Below are positions 44,991-55,528 of a stretch of 64,000 nt of DNA, piece by piece (position 1 is the first letter of the stretch; each line of letters opens with the position of its first letter). The notes below the pieces were generated by a model, which was not told the origin of the DNA, ran no database searches, and worked only from the letters and a program-made list of their open reading frames with translations. The translations under genes and the position numbers were made by a program. Source of the DNA: an uncultured Alistipes sp. (GTDB lineage Bacteria > Bacteroidota > Bacteroidia > Bacteroidales > Rikenellaceae); NCBI GenBank assembly GCA_910587675.1, contig CAJUMU010000002.1:186001-250000 (forward strand), in the 5' to 3' direction.

Positions 44991-45545
44991 ATGGAAAAAG
45001 AGTTCATAATAATCATATTCTCCGAGAACAAGGTGGGTCTGCTCAGCCAGATCACCACGGTCTTCACCCACCGCAACGTCAATATCGAGTCGCTCACCGC
45101 GTCGGAGTCGGCCATCGAGGGCATACACAAATACACGGTCGTCGTGCGCAACGATCCCGAGAAGGTGGCCAATCTGGTGAAGCAGATCGAGAAGAAGATC
45201 GACGTTCTGAAGGTCTTCTGCTACACCCCCGACGAGGTGGTACTGCAAGAGCTGGCGTTGTATAAGGTGCAGCGCAGCCGCAACGTCGAGGATCTGGTGC
45301 GTCGCCACAATGTGCGCATACTCGAGATCCACGACGACTACATCGTGCTGGAGAAGACGGGCCACCGCGACGAGATACGCGAGCTTTACCGCATGCTCGA
45401 ACCCCACGGGGTCTACCAGTTCGTCTGCTCGGGGCAGGTGGCGATCATAAAGTCGCGCCGCGAGCTGCTCAACGAATACTTGGCCTATGTCGACGAGCGT
45501 TACAAGGAGCACCGAGCCCGCATGGCCGCGAACGGCCGAGACTGA
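44991..45545 (+). CDS. ilvN: Acetolactate synthase, small (regulatory) subunit
   Basis: A 184-residue protein with an N-terminal ACT domain (EFIIIIFSENKVGLLSQITTVFTHRNVNIESLTAS, residues 3-75) and a C-terminal domain (SRNVEDLVRRHNVRILEIHDDYIVLEKTGH). It confers valine feedback inhibition and raises activity of the IlvB subunit. It begins 18 bp after ilvB. Confidence 0.95.
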   Translation: MEKEFIIIIFSENKVGLLSQITTVFTHRNVNIESLTASESAIEGIHKYTVVVRNDPEKVANLVKQIEKKIDVLKVFCYTPDEVVLQELALYKVQRSRNVEDLVRRHNVRILEIHDDYIVLEKTGHRDEIRELYRMLEPHGVYQFVCSGQVAIIKSRRELLNEYLAYVDERYKEHRARMAANGRD

Positions 45546-45588
45546 AACCGCAATAAACGAATTACAAACATCATAAAAAGAGAAAACT

Positions 45589-46635
45589 ATGGCAAAGATC
45601 AATTTCGGCGGCGTCGAAGAGAACGTCGTGACACGCGAAGAGTACCCCCTGAGCAAAGCGCTCGAAACCCTCAAGAACGAGACGATCGCGATAATCGGTT
45701 ACGGCGTTCAGGGCCCGGGCCAGTCGCTTAACCTGAAGGATAACGGATTCAACGTTATAGTAGGCCAGCGCAAGAACTCGAAGAGCTGGGACAAGGCCGT
45801 GGCCGACGGCTGGGTGCCGAACGAGACTCTGTTCGATATCGAGGAGGCTGCCGAGAAGGCCACCATCATCGAATATCTGCTTTCGGACGCGGGACAGATC
45901 AGCGTATGGCCCAAGATCAAGAAGCACCTCACCGCGGGCAAGGCTCTCTACTTCTCGCACGGCTTCGGCATCACCTACAAGGAGCGCACGGGCATCGTTC
46001 CCCCGCCCGACGTGGACGTGATTCTGGTAGCCCCCAAGGGATCGGGCACCTCGCTGCGCCGCATGTTCCTTCAGGGCCGCGGACTCAACTCGAGCTATGC
46101 CATATTCCAAGACGCCACTGGCAAGGCGTGGGATCGCGTGATCTCGCTCGGCATCGGCGTGGGTTCGGGATACCTGTTCGAGACCACTTTCAAGCGCGAG
46201 GTATACTCCGATCTGACGGGCGAGCGCGGCACGTTGATGGGCGCCATTCAGGGTATTTTCGCCGCACAGTACGACACTCTGCGCGCCAACGGCCACACCC
46301 CCTCGGAGGCGTTCAACGAGACGGTCGAGGAGCTTACGCAGAGCCTCATGCCCCTGATCGCCGAGAACGGCATGGACTGGATGTACGCCAACTGCTCGAC
46401 CACCGCGCAGCGCGGCGCTCTGGACTGGTGGAAGAAGTTCCGCGACGCGACGCGCCCCGTATTCGAGGAGCTATACAGCGAGGTGGCCTGCGGCAACGAG
46501 GCACAGCGCAGTATCGATTCCAATAGTCAGCCCGACTATCGCGCCAAGCTCGAAGAGGAGCTCCGAGAGATGCGCGAGACCGAGATGTGGCAGGCAGGCG
46601 CCGTGGTACGCAAACTGCGCCCCGAGAACAACTAA
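45589..46635 (+). CDS. ilvC: Ketol-acid reductoisomerase
   Basis: A 348-residue NADPH-dependent enzyme converting acetolactate to dihydroxyisovalerate. The Rossmann fingerprint is GYGVQGPGQSLNLKDNG, with Arg and Ser residues following (VGQRKNSKSW), which favour NADPH. The metal/active-site regions are KGSGTSLRRMF, DLTGERGTLMGA (Asp and Glu ligands) and NCSTTAQRGALDWW. It is of the form found in Bacteroidetes, with an insertion relative to the short class I enzymes. It lies 43 bp after ilvN. Confidence 0.96.
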   Translation: MAKINFGGVEENVVTREEYPLSKALETLKNETIAIIGYGVQGPGQSLNLKDNGFNVIVGQRKNSKSWDKAVADGWVPNETLFDIEEAAEKATIIEYLLSDAGQISVWPKIKKHLTAGKALYFSHGFGITYKERTGIVPPPDVDVILVAPKGSGTSLRRMFLQGRGLNSSYAIFQDATGKAWDRVISLGIGVGSGYLFETTFKREVYSDLTGERGTLMGAIQGIFAAQYDTLRANGHTPSEAFNETVEELTQSLMPLIAENGMDWMYANCSTTAQRGALDWWKKFRDATRPVFEELYSEVACGNEAQRSIDSNSQPDYRAKLEEELREMRETEMWQAGAVVRKLRPENN

Positions 46636-46650
46636 TATTCACCAATCGAT

Positions 46651-46693
46651 TCCGCCGATCGGGCGCATGCCGCGGCGTCGCCCGACCGACGGA
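46651..46693 (+). other. Hairpin between ilvC and leuA
   Basis: TCGGGCG (46659-46665) pairs with CGCCCGA (46679-46685), with outer TCCG/CGGA arms. No T-run follows. It may be a processing or attenuation site between the ilv and leu halves of the operon; this is inference. Confidence 0.4.
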
Positions 46694-46710
46694 TTCATAA
46701 CTCGCAACAC

Positions 46711-48207
46711 ATGAGCGAAAAAGTATACATTTTCGACACCACGCTCCGCGACGCCGAGCAGGTCCCGGGTTGTCAGCTCAACACCATCGAGAAGATCGAA
46801 GTGGCCCGACAACTCGAAAAACTCGGAGTGGACGTAATCGAGGCCGGATTCCCCATATCGAGCCCGGGCGATTTCAATTCGGTGGTGGAGATCTCGAAGG
46901 CCGTGACGCGCCCCGTGATATGCGCGCTCACTCGCGCCGTGAAGAAAGACATCGACGTGGCAGCCCAATCGCTGGAGTTCGCGAAGCGCGGACGTATCCA
47001 CACGGGAATAGGCACCTCGACCTATCATATTTACGAGAAGCTGCGCATGACGCCCGAATCGGTTCTCGAACACGCCGTCGAGGCGGTAAAATACGCGCGC
47101 CGCTTCGTCGACGACGTGGAGTTCTATGCCGAGGATGCGGGCCGCACCGACGAGGAGTTCCTCGCCCGCGTGGTGGAGGCCGTCATAGCGGCGGGCGCGA
47201 CGGTAGTGAACATACCCGACACCACGGGTTACTGTCTGCCGAGCGAGTACGGCGCGAAGATAGCCTACCTGATGAACAACGTTCCCAACATCGACAAGGC
47301 CATCATCTCTACCCACTGCCACAATGACTTGGGCATGGCGACGGCCAACACGCTGGCCGCCGTGGAGAATGGCGCGCGTCAGGTGGAGGTCACGATCAAC
47401 GGTCTGGGCGAGCGCGCGGGCAACACCGCCCTCGAAGAGGTGGTGATGGCTATAAAGTGCCACAACAATCTCGACTTCGAAACGGGCATCGACTCACGTC
47501 AGATAATCGCTACCAGCAAGTTGGTATCCAACCTCATGCGCATGCCCGTGCAGCCCAACAAGGCAATCGTGGGCCGCAACGCCTTCGCGCACTCGTCGGG
47601 CATCCATCAGGACGGCGTGCTGAAGAGCCGCGAGACGTACGAGATCATCGACCCCGAAGATGTGGGCGTCGACCAGTCGAGCATCGTGCTGACGGCCCGC
47701 AGCGGCCGCGCGGCCCTGAAACACCACCTCGCCGAGATCGGTTACACGCCCGAGAACGACGAGTTGGACGAGATCTACCAGAAGTTCCTCGATCTGGCCG
47801 ACAAGAAGAAGATGGTCACCACGCGCGATCTGGAGGTGTTGGTGGGAACCGCCGCCACACGCCGCCGCATGAGTATTCAACTCACGGGATTGCAGGTGGT
47901 ATGCGGAAAATCGAGCATCCCGACGGCCACGGTGCAGATCAGTTTCGATGGCGACACCTTCACCGAAACGGCTTGCGGCAACGGTCCCGTCGACGCGGCC
48001 ATCACCGCCGTGAAGAACATAACCAAACGACGCGTGCACATCGAGGAGTACTTGGTGCAGGCCATCACGCGCGGTAGCGACGATCTGGGCAAGGTTCACA
48101 TCCAGATCTCACACAAAGGCAAGATGTACCACGGTTTCGGCGCCAACACCGATATCGTGACCGCCTCGGTGGAGTCGTTCATCGACGCGATTTCGAAAAT
48201 AGCATAA
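46711..48207 (+). CDS. leuA: 2-isopropylmalate synthase
   Basis: A 498-residue HMGL-family enzyme that condenses 2-ketoisovalerate with acetyl-CoA, the first committed step to leucine. Motifs: [16 protein letters not shown] (metal Asp), [39 protein letters not shown] (metal His pair), and the [14 protein letters not shown] linker. A C-terminal LeuA dimer (allosteric) domain from about residue 380 suggests leucine feedback. The nearby citramalate synthase activity is less likely given the leuCDB neighbours. It starts 75 bp after ilvC, across a hairpin. Confidence 0.95.
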   Translation: MSEKVYIFDTTLRDAEQVPGCQLNTIEKIEVARQLEKLGVDVIEAGFPISSPGDFNSVVEISKAVTRPVICALTRAVKKDIDVAAQSLEFAKRGRIHTGIGTSTYHIYEKLRMTPESVLEHAVEAVKYARRFVDDVEFYAEDAGRTDEEFLARVVEAVIAAGATVVNIPDTTGYCLPSEYGAKIAYLMNNVPNIDKAIISTHCHNDLGMATANTLAAVENGARQVEVTINGLGERAGNTALEEVVMAIKCHNNLDFETGIDSRQIIATSKLVSNLMRMPVQPNKAIVGRNAFAHSSGIHQDGVLKSRETYEIIDPEDVGVDQSSIVLTARSGRAALKHHLAEIGYTPENDELDEIYQKFLDLADKKKMVTTRDLEVLVGTAATRRRMSIQLTGLQVVCGKSSIPTATVQISFDGDTFTETACGNGPVDAAITAVKNITKRRVHIEEYLVQAITRGSDDLGKVHIQISHKGKMYHGFGANTDIVTASVESFIDAISKIA

Positions 48208-48216
48208 CACTGCAAG

Positions 48217-49617
48217 ATGAATACACTTTTCGACAAGATCTGGGACGCGCACACCGTCAAGGTACTCGACGGCGGGTCGTGCGTGCTCTACATCGATCGC
48301 CAGTACATTCACGAAGTCACCAGCCCGCAGGCATTCGCGGGACTCCGCGAGCGCGGCATCGGGGTGTTCCGTCCCTCGCAGGTGACGGCCAGCCCCGACC
48401 ACAACATCCCCACCGTCGACCAGCATCTGCCCATCGCCGAGCCGCAGTCGGCGGCACAGGTGGCCGCGCTGTGCCGCAACTGCGACGAAAACGGAATCAC
48501 GATATTCCCCATCGGCTCGCAGCGCAACGGCATAATACACGTCATGGGACCCGAGACGGGACTTACCCGCCCCGGGATGACCATCGTGTGCGGCGACAGC
48601 CACACCTCGACCCACGGAGCGTTGGGATGCGTGGCGTTCGGCATAGGCACCAGCGAGGTGGAGATGGCTCTCGCCTCGCAGTGCATACTGCAATCGAAAC
48701 CCAAGAGCATGCGCATAAACGTCGAGGGCGAGTTGCGCCGCGGGGTGTGCTCGAAGGATATAATCCTCTACATAATATCGAAGCTCGGCACGGGCGGCGG
48801 CACGGGACACTTCGTGGAGTTCGCGGGCTCGGCCATACGCTCGCTCTCGATGGAGGCGCGCATGACCATCTGCAACATGAGTATCGAAATGGGTGCCCGC
48901 GGCGGCATGATAGCCCCCGACGAGACCACTTTCGAGTATCTCCGCGGACGCGAGTTCGCCCCGCAAGGCGCCGAATGGAACGCCGCCGTGGAGCGTTGGA
49001 GCGCGTTGAAGTCGGAGCCCGACGCCGTGTTCGACAAGGAGGTGACCTTCAATGCCGCCGACATAGAGCCTATGATAACCTACGGCACCAACCCGGGCAT
49101 GGGCGTGGCCGTGAACGGCGCGATCCCCGCGTCCGACGGCGTGTCGTTCGACAAGGCGCTCGACTACATGGGATTCCGCGAGGGCGAGAAGATGGCGGGC
49201 AAGAGGGTCGATTACGTGTTCGTGGGAAGTTGCACCAACGGCCGCATAGAGGATCTGCGCGCGTTCGCGACGCTCGTCGAGGGACGCCGCAAGGCCCCGA
49301 ACGTGACGGCATGGATCGTCCCGGGCAGCAAGCAGGTGGAGCGTCAGGCCATCGAAGAGGGTCTGCGCGACAAGCTCGAAGCGGCGGGATTCACGCTGCG
49401 CCAGCCCGGGTGTTCGGCATGTCTGGCCATGAACGAGGACAAGATACCCGCGGGAAAGTACTGCGTAGCCACCTCGAACCGCAACTTCGAGGGGCGGCAG
49501 GGCCCCGAGGCGCGCACCATGCTGGCAGGGCCTTTGGTAGCGGCCGCCGCGGCCGTCACGGGCGTCGTGACAGACCCGCGCGATTTGATGAAACCCGATG
49601 AAACCCGACAGAAATGA
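48217..49617 (+). CDS. leuC: 3-isopropylmalate dehydratase, large subunit
   Basis: A 466-residue aconitase-family protein that with LeuD isomerises 2- to 3-isopropylmalate. Fe-S ligand motifs are [15 protein letters not shown] and [12 protein letters not shown]. The substrate-binding [24 protein letters not shown] is present. Length is exactly that of E. coli LeuC. Its stop overlaps the leuD start (ATGA). Confidence 0.97.
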   Translation: MNTLFDKIWDAHTVKVLDGGSCVLYIDRQYIHEVTSPQAFAGLRERGIGVFRPSQVTASPDHNIPTVDQHLPIAEPQSAAQVAALCRNCDENGITIFPIGSQRNGIIHVMGPETGLTRPGMTIVCGDSHTSTHGALGCVAFGIGTSEVEMALASQCILQSKPKSMRINVEGELRRGVCSKDIILYIISKLGTGGGTGHFVEFAGSAIRSLSMEARMTICNMSIEMGARGGMIAPDETTFEYLRGREFAPQGAEWNAAVERWSALKSEPDAVFDKEVTFNAADIEPMITYGTNPGMGVAVNGAIPASDGVSFDKALDYMGFREGEKMAGKRVDYVFVGSCTNGRIEDLRAFATLVEGRRKAPNVTAWIVPGSKQVERQAIEEGLRDKLEAAGFTLRQPGCSACLAMNEDKIPAGKYCVATSNRNFEGRQGPEARTMLAGPLVAAAAAVTGVVTDPRDLMKPDETRQK

Positions 49618-50213
49618 GAAACAAATTCACCACTCTCGTCTCGACGGCGGTGCCCCTGCCCATCGAGAACATAGACACCGACCAGATCATTCCCGCCCGT
49701 TTCCTCAAGGCGACCACGCGCGAGGGATTCGGCGAAAACCTCTTTCGCGACTGGCGTTACGACGCCGAGGGGAACCCCAAGCCCGACTTCGCGATGAACT
49801 CGCCCCTCTACAAGGGCGAAATTCTCGTCGCGGGCAAGAACTTCGGTTGCGGATCGAGCCGCGAGCACGCCGCGTGGGCCATAGCGGGAGCGGGATTCCG
49901 CGCGGTGGTGTCGAGTTTCTTCGCCGACATATTCCGCAACAACGCCCTCAACAACGGACTTCTGCCCGTGACGGTGAGCGAAGCGATGGCGGCCGAGATA
50001 TTCCGCGCGATCGGGGAGGATCCCGCGACGGAGCTTAGGATCGACCTCGAGGCGCAGACCATAGAGATAATCGGCACGCCGCGCAAGGAGTCGTTCGACA
50101 TCGCTCCCTACAAGAAACAGTGCCTCATGAACGGTTACGACGATGTGGACTATCTGGTCAGCATCCGCCCCGAGATAGAGGCTTTCGAACAGAAACAAAA
50201 GCAAAAACGATGA
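49614..50213 (+). CDS. leuD: 3-isopropylmalate dehydratase, small subunit
   Basis: A 199-residue swivel-domain subunit partner of LeuC. Typical blocks are [17 protein letters not shown] near the N-terminus and [28 protein letters not shown] around residue 75. It overlaps leuC and leuB by ATGA junctions on both sides, indicating translational coupling. Confidence 0.97.
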   Translation: MRNKFTTLVSTAVPLPIENIDTDQIIPARFLKATTREGFGENLFRDWRYDAEGNPKPDFAMNSPLYKGEILVAGKNFGCGSSREHAAWAIAGAGFRAVVSSFFADIFRNNALNNGLLPVTVSEAMAAEIFRAIGEDPATELRIDLEAQTIEIIGTPRKESFDIAPYKKQCLMNGYDDVDYLVSIRPEIEAFEQKQKQKR

Positions 50214-51280
50214 AAAAGATAAATATAGCTCTTCTCGCGGGCGACGGCATAGGTCCCGAGATCGTGGCTCAGGCCGTGAAGGCGGTCGACGCCGTCGCGG
50301 CGAAATACGGTTACGACGTTAACTACACCCCCGCCTTGGTCGGGGCCGCCGCCATAGACGCCGTGGGCGATCCCTATCCGCAGGCGACGCACGAGGTGTG
50401 CATGGCCTCGGACGCCGTGCTGTTCGGCGCGATAGGCGACCCGCGCTTCGACAACATGCCCAATGCCAAGGTGCGTCCCGAGCAGGGTTTGCTGGCCATG
50501 CGCAAGAAGTTGGGATTGTATGCCAACCTGCGACCCGTCGAAACCTTCGCCTCGTTGCTGCACCGCTCGCCGCTGCGCGCCGATCTGGTCGAGGGAGCCG
50601 ACTTCCTCTGCGTGCGCGAACTGACGGGAGGACTCTATTTCGGACGTCCGCAGGGCCGTTCGGAGGATGGCTGCACGGCATACGACACATGCGTCTACAC
50701 GCGCGAGGAGATCGAGCGCATCTGCCGCCTCGGATTCGAGTACGCCCTCAAACGCCGCCGCAAACTGACCGTGGTGGACAAGGCCAACGTGCTGGCCACG
50801 TCGCGTCTGTGGCGCGAGACGGCGCAGGCTTTGGCGACGGAGTATCCCGACGTGGAGGTGGAGTACATGTTCGTGGACAACGCCGCCATGAAGATAATCC
50901 AGCAGCCGCGCCACTTCGACGTGATAGTCACCGAAAACATGTTCGGCGACATACTCACCGACGAGGCGAGCGTGATTACGGGTTCGCTCGGACTGCTGCC
51001 CTCGGCGTCGATCGGAACGCACACCTCGCTCTTCGAACCGATACACGGATCCTATCCGCAGGCTGCGGGCAAGAATATCGCGAACCCGATAGCCACGGTG
51101 CTCTCGGCGGCCATGATGTTCGAGTACGCTTTCGCCGACATGGAGGCGGGGGCTGCCATACGCCGCGCCGTCGACCTCGCGATAGAACGCGACATAGTGA
51201 CCGAGGATATCGCGCCCGCGGGCGTGAAGGCATCCTCGACGACCGAGGCGGGCGACTTCATCGCGGCCAACATAGCTTAA
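50210..51280 (+). CDS. leuB: 3-isopropylmalate dehydrogenase
   Basis: A 356-residue NAD-dependent beta-decarboxylating dehydrogenase from the ATG at 50210, which overlaps the leuD stop. [17 protein letters not shown] begins the fold. Catalytic and metal sites are in [16 protein letters not shown] (Arg, Tyr), [17 protein letters not shown] (Lys) and [26 protein letters not shown] (Asp residues). [18 protein letters not shown] matches the NAD-binding loop. It produces 2-ketoisocaproate. Confidence 0.97.
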   Translation: MKKINIALLAGDGIGPEIVAQAVKAVDAVAAKYGYDVNYTPALVGAAAIDAVGDPYPQATHEVCMASDAVLFGAIGDPRFDNMPNAKVRPEQGLLAMRKKLGLYANLRPVETFASLLHRSPLRADLVEGADFLCVRELTGGLYFGRPQGRSEDGCTAYDTCVYTREEIERICRLGFEYALKRRRKLTVVDKANVLATSRLWRETAQALATEYPDVEVEYMFVDNAAMKIIQQPRHFDVIVTENMFGDILTDEASVITGSLGLLPSASIGTHTSLFEPIHGSYPQAAGKNIANPIATVLSAAMMFEYAFADMEAGAAIRRAVDLAIERDIVTEDIAPAGVKASSTTEAGDFIAANIA

Positions 51281-51302
51281 CTTTCGCAAACAGCAACCGA
51301 AG

Positions 51303-52568
51303 ATGAGTGACAATAAAAGCTACTTTCCCGCTCTGAACGACGTGATGACCGCCGAGCATACGCTCGCCGAGATACTCAGCCCCACGCCGTTGATGCACAA
51401 CCGCAATCTGTCGGAGCGATACGGCGCCGACGTGATGCTGAAGCGCGAGGATTTGCAGATGGTACGCTCCTACAAGATCCGCGGCGCCTACAACAAGATA
51501 CGTTCGCTCGCGCCCGACCGCACCGCGAGCGGCATCGTGTGCGCCAGCGCGGGCAACCACGCCCAAGGCGTCGCGCTGTCGTGCAACAAACTGGGCATCG
51601 CGGGCAAGATATTCATGCCCGTGACCACCCCTAAGCAGAAGATCAACCAAGTGAAGATGTTCGGCGGCGAGTTCGTCGAGGTCGTTCTCACGGGCGACAC
51701 CTTCGATCAGGCCAACGCCGCCGCCGTGGAGACGTGCGAGCGCGAGGGCAAGACCTTCATCCCGCCGTTCAACGACCCCAAGATCATCGAGGGGCAGGGC
51801 ACTGTCGGGTTGGAGATACTGCAACAGAGCCGCGCGGCGGTGGATTACATCTTCGTGCCCATCGGCGGCGGAGGTCTCGCCTCGGGCATAGGCAGCGTCT
51901 ACAAACAGATGTCGCCGCAGACGAAGATCATAGGCGTGGAGCCTGCGGGCGCGGCGGGAATGAAGCTCTCGTTCGAGCGCGGCGAGGTGACCGAACTCGA
52001 CCGCGTGGAGAAATTCGTGGACGGCGCGGCAGTGCAGCGCGTGGGCGATCTGACGTTCGATATTTGCAGGCAGGTGCTGGACGACATAGTGGTGGTTCCC
52101 GAGGGCAAGGTGTGCACCACTATCCTGAGCCTCTACAACTTCGACGCCATCGTCGTCGAGCCAGCGGGCGCGTTGAGCATAAGCGCGCTCGACCTCTACC
52201 GCGACAAGATCGAGGGCAAGAACGTGGTGTGCGTGGTGAGCGGCAGCAACAACGACATAGTGCGCATGGAGGACATAAAGGAGCGGTCGCTGCTTTACGA
52301 GGGGTTGAAGCACTACTTCGTGGTCAGGTTCCCCCAGCGCGCCGGAGCCTTGCAGAACTTCGTGAGCAACGTTCTGGGGCCGCACGACGATATCACCTAC
52401 TTCGAATACAAGAAGAAGACCAACCGCGAGAAGGGTCCTGTGCTCATCGGAATCGAGTTGCAGAGCCCCGACGACTTCGAGGGGCTGACCGAGAGGATGA
52501 AACGCCACGACATAGATTACGAATATCTGAACGCCAACCCCAATCTGTTCGAATTCCTGATAGGATAA
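51303..52568 (+). CDS. ilvA: Threonine ammonia-lyase (biosynthetic)
   Basis: A 421-residue PLP enzyme making 2-oxobutanoate for isoleucine synthesis. The PLP lysine lies in MVRSYKIRGAYN near residue 58; SAGNHAQGVALSC and PIGGGGLASGIGSVYK (phosphate-binding Gly loop) are intact. The C-terminal 85 residues form an ACT-like regulatory domain (FVVRFPQRAGALQNFVSNVLG), shorter than the two-domain E. coli version. It lies 22 bp after leuB, completing the operon with the isoleucine-specific step. Confidence 0.95.
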   Translation: MSDNKSYFPALNDVMTAEHTLAEILSPTPLMHNRNLSERYGADVMLKREDLQMVRSYKIRGAYNKIRSLAPDRTASGIVCASAGNHAQGVALSCNKLGIAGKIFMPVTTPKQKINQVKMFGGEFVEVVLTGDTFDQANAAAVETCEREGKTFIPPFNDPKIIEGQGTVGLEILQQSRAAVDYIFVPIGGGGLASGIGSVYKQMSPQTKIIGVEPAGAAGMKLSFERGEVTELDRVEKFVDGAAVQRVGDLTFDICRQVLDDIVVVPEGKVCTTILSLYNFDAIVVEPAGALSISALDLYRDKIEGKNVVCVVSGSNNDIVRMEDIKERSLLYEGLKHYFVVRFPQRAGALQNFVSNVLGPHDDITYFEYKKKTNREKGPVLIGIELQSPDDFEGLTERMKRHDIDYEYLNANPNLFEFLIG

Positions 52569-52593
52569 CGATATAACAAATCACAAAACGGAT

Positions 52594-52968
52594 ATGAGCA
52601 TAATAGGCAATATCATTTGGATCGTTTTCGGCGGTCTGTTCATGGCGCTGGAGTATATGATCGGCGGCATACTGCTGTGTCTTACCATAGTGGGCATTCC
52701 GTTCGGATTGCAGGTAATACGCATCGGGCTGTTCGCCCTGTGGCCTTTCGGCGGCGAGGTGAGAGCCAACGAATGCCCCGTGGGATGCCTCAACACGCTG
52801 CTGAACATCGTGTGGATCTTCATCGGCGGAATCTGGATCGCACTCTCGCACCTCGTGTGGGGAACGCTGTTCTGCATTACGATCGTCGGTATACCGTTCG
52901 GCATTCAGCACTTCAAACTGATGAGCTTCGCGCTGGTGCCTTTCGGCCGCACGATTATAAGGCGATAG
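52594..52968 (+). CDS. YccF-family inner-membrane protein
   Basis: A 124-residue protein with two matching halves. Each contains an IVWI/IIWI segment and the block LCLTIVGIPFGLQ or FCITIVGIPFGIQ followed by a PFG motif (WPFGGEV, VPFGRTI). This duplication is the YccF (DUF307) pattern. Three or four membrane segments are likely. Function is unknown. It follows ilvA by 25 bp on the same strand and may be co-transcribed, but has no known link to amino acid synthesis. Confidence 0.9.
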   Translation: MSIIGNIIWIVFGGLFMALEYMIGGILLCLTIVGIPFGLQVIRIGLFALWPFGGEVRANECPVGCLNTLLNIVWIFIGGIWIALSHLVWGTLFCITIVGIPFGIQHFKLMSFALVPFGRTIIRR

Positions 52969-53051
52969 CGATTCGGGCAGCAGCCTGCGGATACCGCGCG
53001 TGAGCATTCGCGAACAGCAGCGGGCATCCGCGGGGCGAGTCTGCGGCCCGC

Positions 53052-53069
53052 GCGACTCTGACGAGTCGC
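53052..53069 (-). terminator. Hairpin at malQ 3' end
   Basis: GCGACTC-TGAC-GAGTCGC, a 7-bp perfect stem immediately past the malQ stop. It could act for both converging genes; there is no clear T-run. Confidence 0.4.
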
Positions 53070-53070
53070 A

Positions 53071-55518
53071 TTACTTCTCGCGCCGCAAAGCCGTCAAGGC
53101 GCGCACCGCGTCGTTGAAACCGTCGGCAGCGAGCAGATCCTCGATATCGAGGTGCATGCGATAACGCCAATAGTGGTCGGGGTCGGCGGGCACGTTGATG
53201 CGTTCCGCATCGGGATCGGACGCACGCAACTCCTCGTCTATGGCTAACCAATCCTGCAACGGCAGTATGGCCAGCATCGAGCCCGAACGCATGTGACGCT
53301 CGGCGATCTCGCGGGCCGCCGCGCCCGAACACTCCGTCGGCGGTTCGTCGGCGTGTCCCGCCACTTCATGCCAATATCTGCGGGTCGCCGCGGGACTCTC
53401 GCGCCACCATCCGCGAACGGTAGACATGTCGTGCGTCGAGGGCGAGGCGACCGAGAGATAGGGATATCGCGTCGTGTCGCCGAACTCCGCGCCGAACTGC
53501 TTCGGCATACGCTCGATCTCCAACGACAGTATCTGTTCCGACCGCATCACGTCGGGCACGCACGCGGGGATCATTCCCAGATCCTCGCCGCATGCGAGCA
53601 TTCCCGTCGCCGCGATCAATTTCGGCAGGCGGCTCAACGCGCAGTCTCGCCAGAAATCGTTATGGCGGCGATAATAGAAATCCTCGTACAACCGCGAATA
53701 GGCACCCTGCGCCTCGTCGTCGAGATCGGCGAACGCCTCGGTCTTGAGGCCGTTTATGCAGGGGAAATAGTGCTGCGCCACATAGGCATCCTCCAAAAAC
53801 AACGCGTCGTGACGCGTCGCGTCGAACGGGAATCCGAACATGCCGATCTCCTCGATGCTGTAAGGAAGCGAGGGGTAGAAATGTCCCGACAATGCGCTCG
53901 CCGCGCCGCGCGGCACCTCCCAGATGCGGAAAAATCCGAGTATATGATCTATGCGGTAGGCGTCGAAGTACTCCGCCATCTTGCGCAGACGCGAACGCCA
54001 CCAAGCATACCCGTCTTCGGCCATGCGTTGCCAGTTATAGGTCGGAAATCCCCAGTTCTGACCCTCGACGGCGAAGTCGTCGGGCGGAGCCCCTGCCGAC
54101 ATCGAGACGTTGAACAACTCGGGCGCGCGCCACACCTCGACGCTCGACGGCGAGACGCCGATAGGAATGTCGCCCTTGAGCAGCACGCCCCGCGCGCGGG
54201 CGTAATCCCGCGCCTCGCGCAACTGCCCGTCGAGCAGATATTGAACGAATTTATGAAACCCCACGGCCCGCGCGTTCTCGCGCGCATACGACTCGACGCG
54301 AACGGCATCGTAATGCGCCATTTCGCCCCAGCGGGTGAAGTCGGCCGTGCCGAACTCTTCGCGCAGAGCCGAAAATACGGCATACGGCAGGAGCCATTCG
54401 GCGCTTCGGCGTTCGAAGTCTTCGTAATTGTCCGACGACATGGCCTCGTCGCCGCACAGATCGTAAGCGCGCCGCAGAAAATCGGTTTTCAGCCTCATTA
54501 CGGCCTCGTAATCGACCGCGGGCAGCACGTTGAGCTCGGCTCCGGCGGCACTCGACTTTTTCAGCAACGCTTTCAACTCCGCCCGACGGCTGCAATCCCA
54601 ACATTGTTCGACGACCGCCTCCGCGCTCGCGTACAAGGGGTGCAACGCAAAGCACGATACCGAGTTATACGGATATGAATCGCGCCATGTGCCCGCGGCG
54701 GACGTATCGTTTACCGGCAGCAACTGAATCACCGACATGCCCGTCGCAGCGGCCCAGTCGGCCAAAAGCCGCAGATCGCGGAATTCGCCGCAACCCCAAT
54801 CGCCCGCGCCGCGCAACGAAAACAGAGGCACAGCCACGCCCGCGCCACGCCATAAAGGAGCTTCGTCGCGCATGCGCAGCCCGTCGATTATCGCCGCGCT
54901 GCGCGCCTCGACCGACGGAAAGCGACGGTTGAACCCGCCGTCGTATCGCTTCAGACGCTTCGTCGCGGCGTCGAGCACGACGAATTTGAACTCCGTGCCC
55001 GCCACCTCCGCGGGCAGCGACACGCTCCACACGGGTGCCGCGCCGTCGCTCATCTCGATCGCGCGATCCGACCGCCAACCGCCCAAGGCCGCATGCTCGC
55101 CGACGACCGCCACAGCCTCGTCCGACCGAACGGCAGGCGCCTCGACGCGCAACAGAACACGCTCCGCGGCAGCCTCCGCAGCCCGACGAGGGTCCGAACG
55201 CCGAAACACGCCGCGGGTGAAGAACGATGAATAGAACGGCGTCACGGCGGGGCGTTCCCGCCAGCAGTCGAAGATCTCGACGCGCTCCGCCGAACCGACG
55301 TCGAGCAGACGCCCGTCGCCCCACTCCTCGCGCAGCGTCGACCCGTCGGCCGCGCGCAGCTCGTAACGATAAGCGATCTCGCCTCCGTCGCGCGACGTCT
55401 CCGCCGACCATCGGTTCTCCGCGTCGCGCCACATGGCGCGCTCCGTCCCGTCGGCGAATACCATGTGCATGCGTTCGTCGTCGCGGGTATGATACTCTAT
55501 GTGAAAAGTTATAATCAT
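53071..55518 (-). CDS. malQ: 4-alpha-glucanotransferase with N-terminal starch-binding domains
   Basis: An 815-residue GH77 amylomaltase. The first 215 residues hold two CBM20-like starch-binding modules (first around 1-105; second around 120-215 with VVGEHAALGGWRSDRAIEMS). The catalytic part begins near GAGVAVPLFSLRGAGDWGCGEF. Catalytic residues: Asp in YRIDHILGFFRIWE, Glu in ACGEDLGMIP, Asp in STHDMSTVRGWW. It transfers maltodextrin units. This two-CBM20 arrangement is the form common in Bacteroidetes. It starts 10 bp after the MFS gene. Confidence 0.94.
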   Translation of the reverse strand: MIITFHIEYHTRDDERMHMVFADGTERAMWRDAENRWSAETSRDGGEIAYRYELRAADGSTLREEWGDGRLLDVGSAERVEIFDCWRERPAVTPFYSSFFTRGVFRRSDPRRAAEAAAERVLLRVEAPAVRSDEAVAVVGEHAALGGWRSDRAIEMSDGAAPVWSVSLPAEVAGTEFKFVVLDAATKRLKRYDGGFNRRFPSVEARSAAIIDGLRMRDEAPLWRGAGVAVPLFSLRGAGDWGCGEFRDLRLLADWAAATGMSVIQLLPVNDTSAAGTWRDSYPYNSVSCFALHPLYASAEAVVEQCWDCSRRAELKALLKKSSAAGAELNVLPAVDYEAVMRLKTDFLRRAYDLCGDEAMSSDNYEDFERRSAEWLLPYAVFSALREEFGTADFTRWGEMAHYDAVRVESYARENARAVGFHKFVQYLLDGQLREARDYARARGVLLKGDIPIGVSPSSVEVWRAPELFNVSMSAGAPPDDFAVEGQNWGFPTYNWQRMAEDGYAWWRSRLRKMAEYFDAYRIDHILGFFRIWEVPRGAASALSGHFYPSLPYSIEEIGMFGFPFDATRHDALFLEDAYVAQHYFPCINGLKTEAFADLDDEAQGAYSRLYEDFYYRRHNDFWRDCALSRLPKLIAATGMLACGEDLGMIPACVPDVMRSEQILSLEIERMPKQFGAEFGDTTRYPYLSVASPSTHDMSTVRGWWRESPAATRRYWHEVAGHADEPPTECSGAAAREIAERHMRSGSMLAILPLQDWLAIDEELRASDPDAERINVPADPDHYWRYRMHLDIEDLLAADGFNDAVRALTALRREK

Positions 55519-55528
55519 CTCTAAAGTT

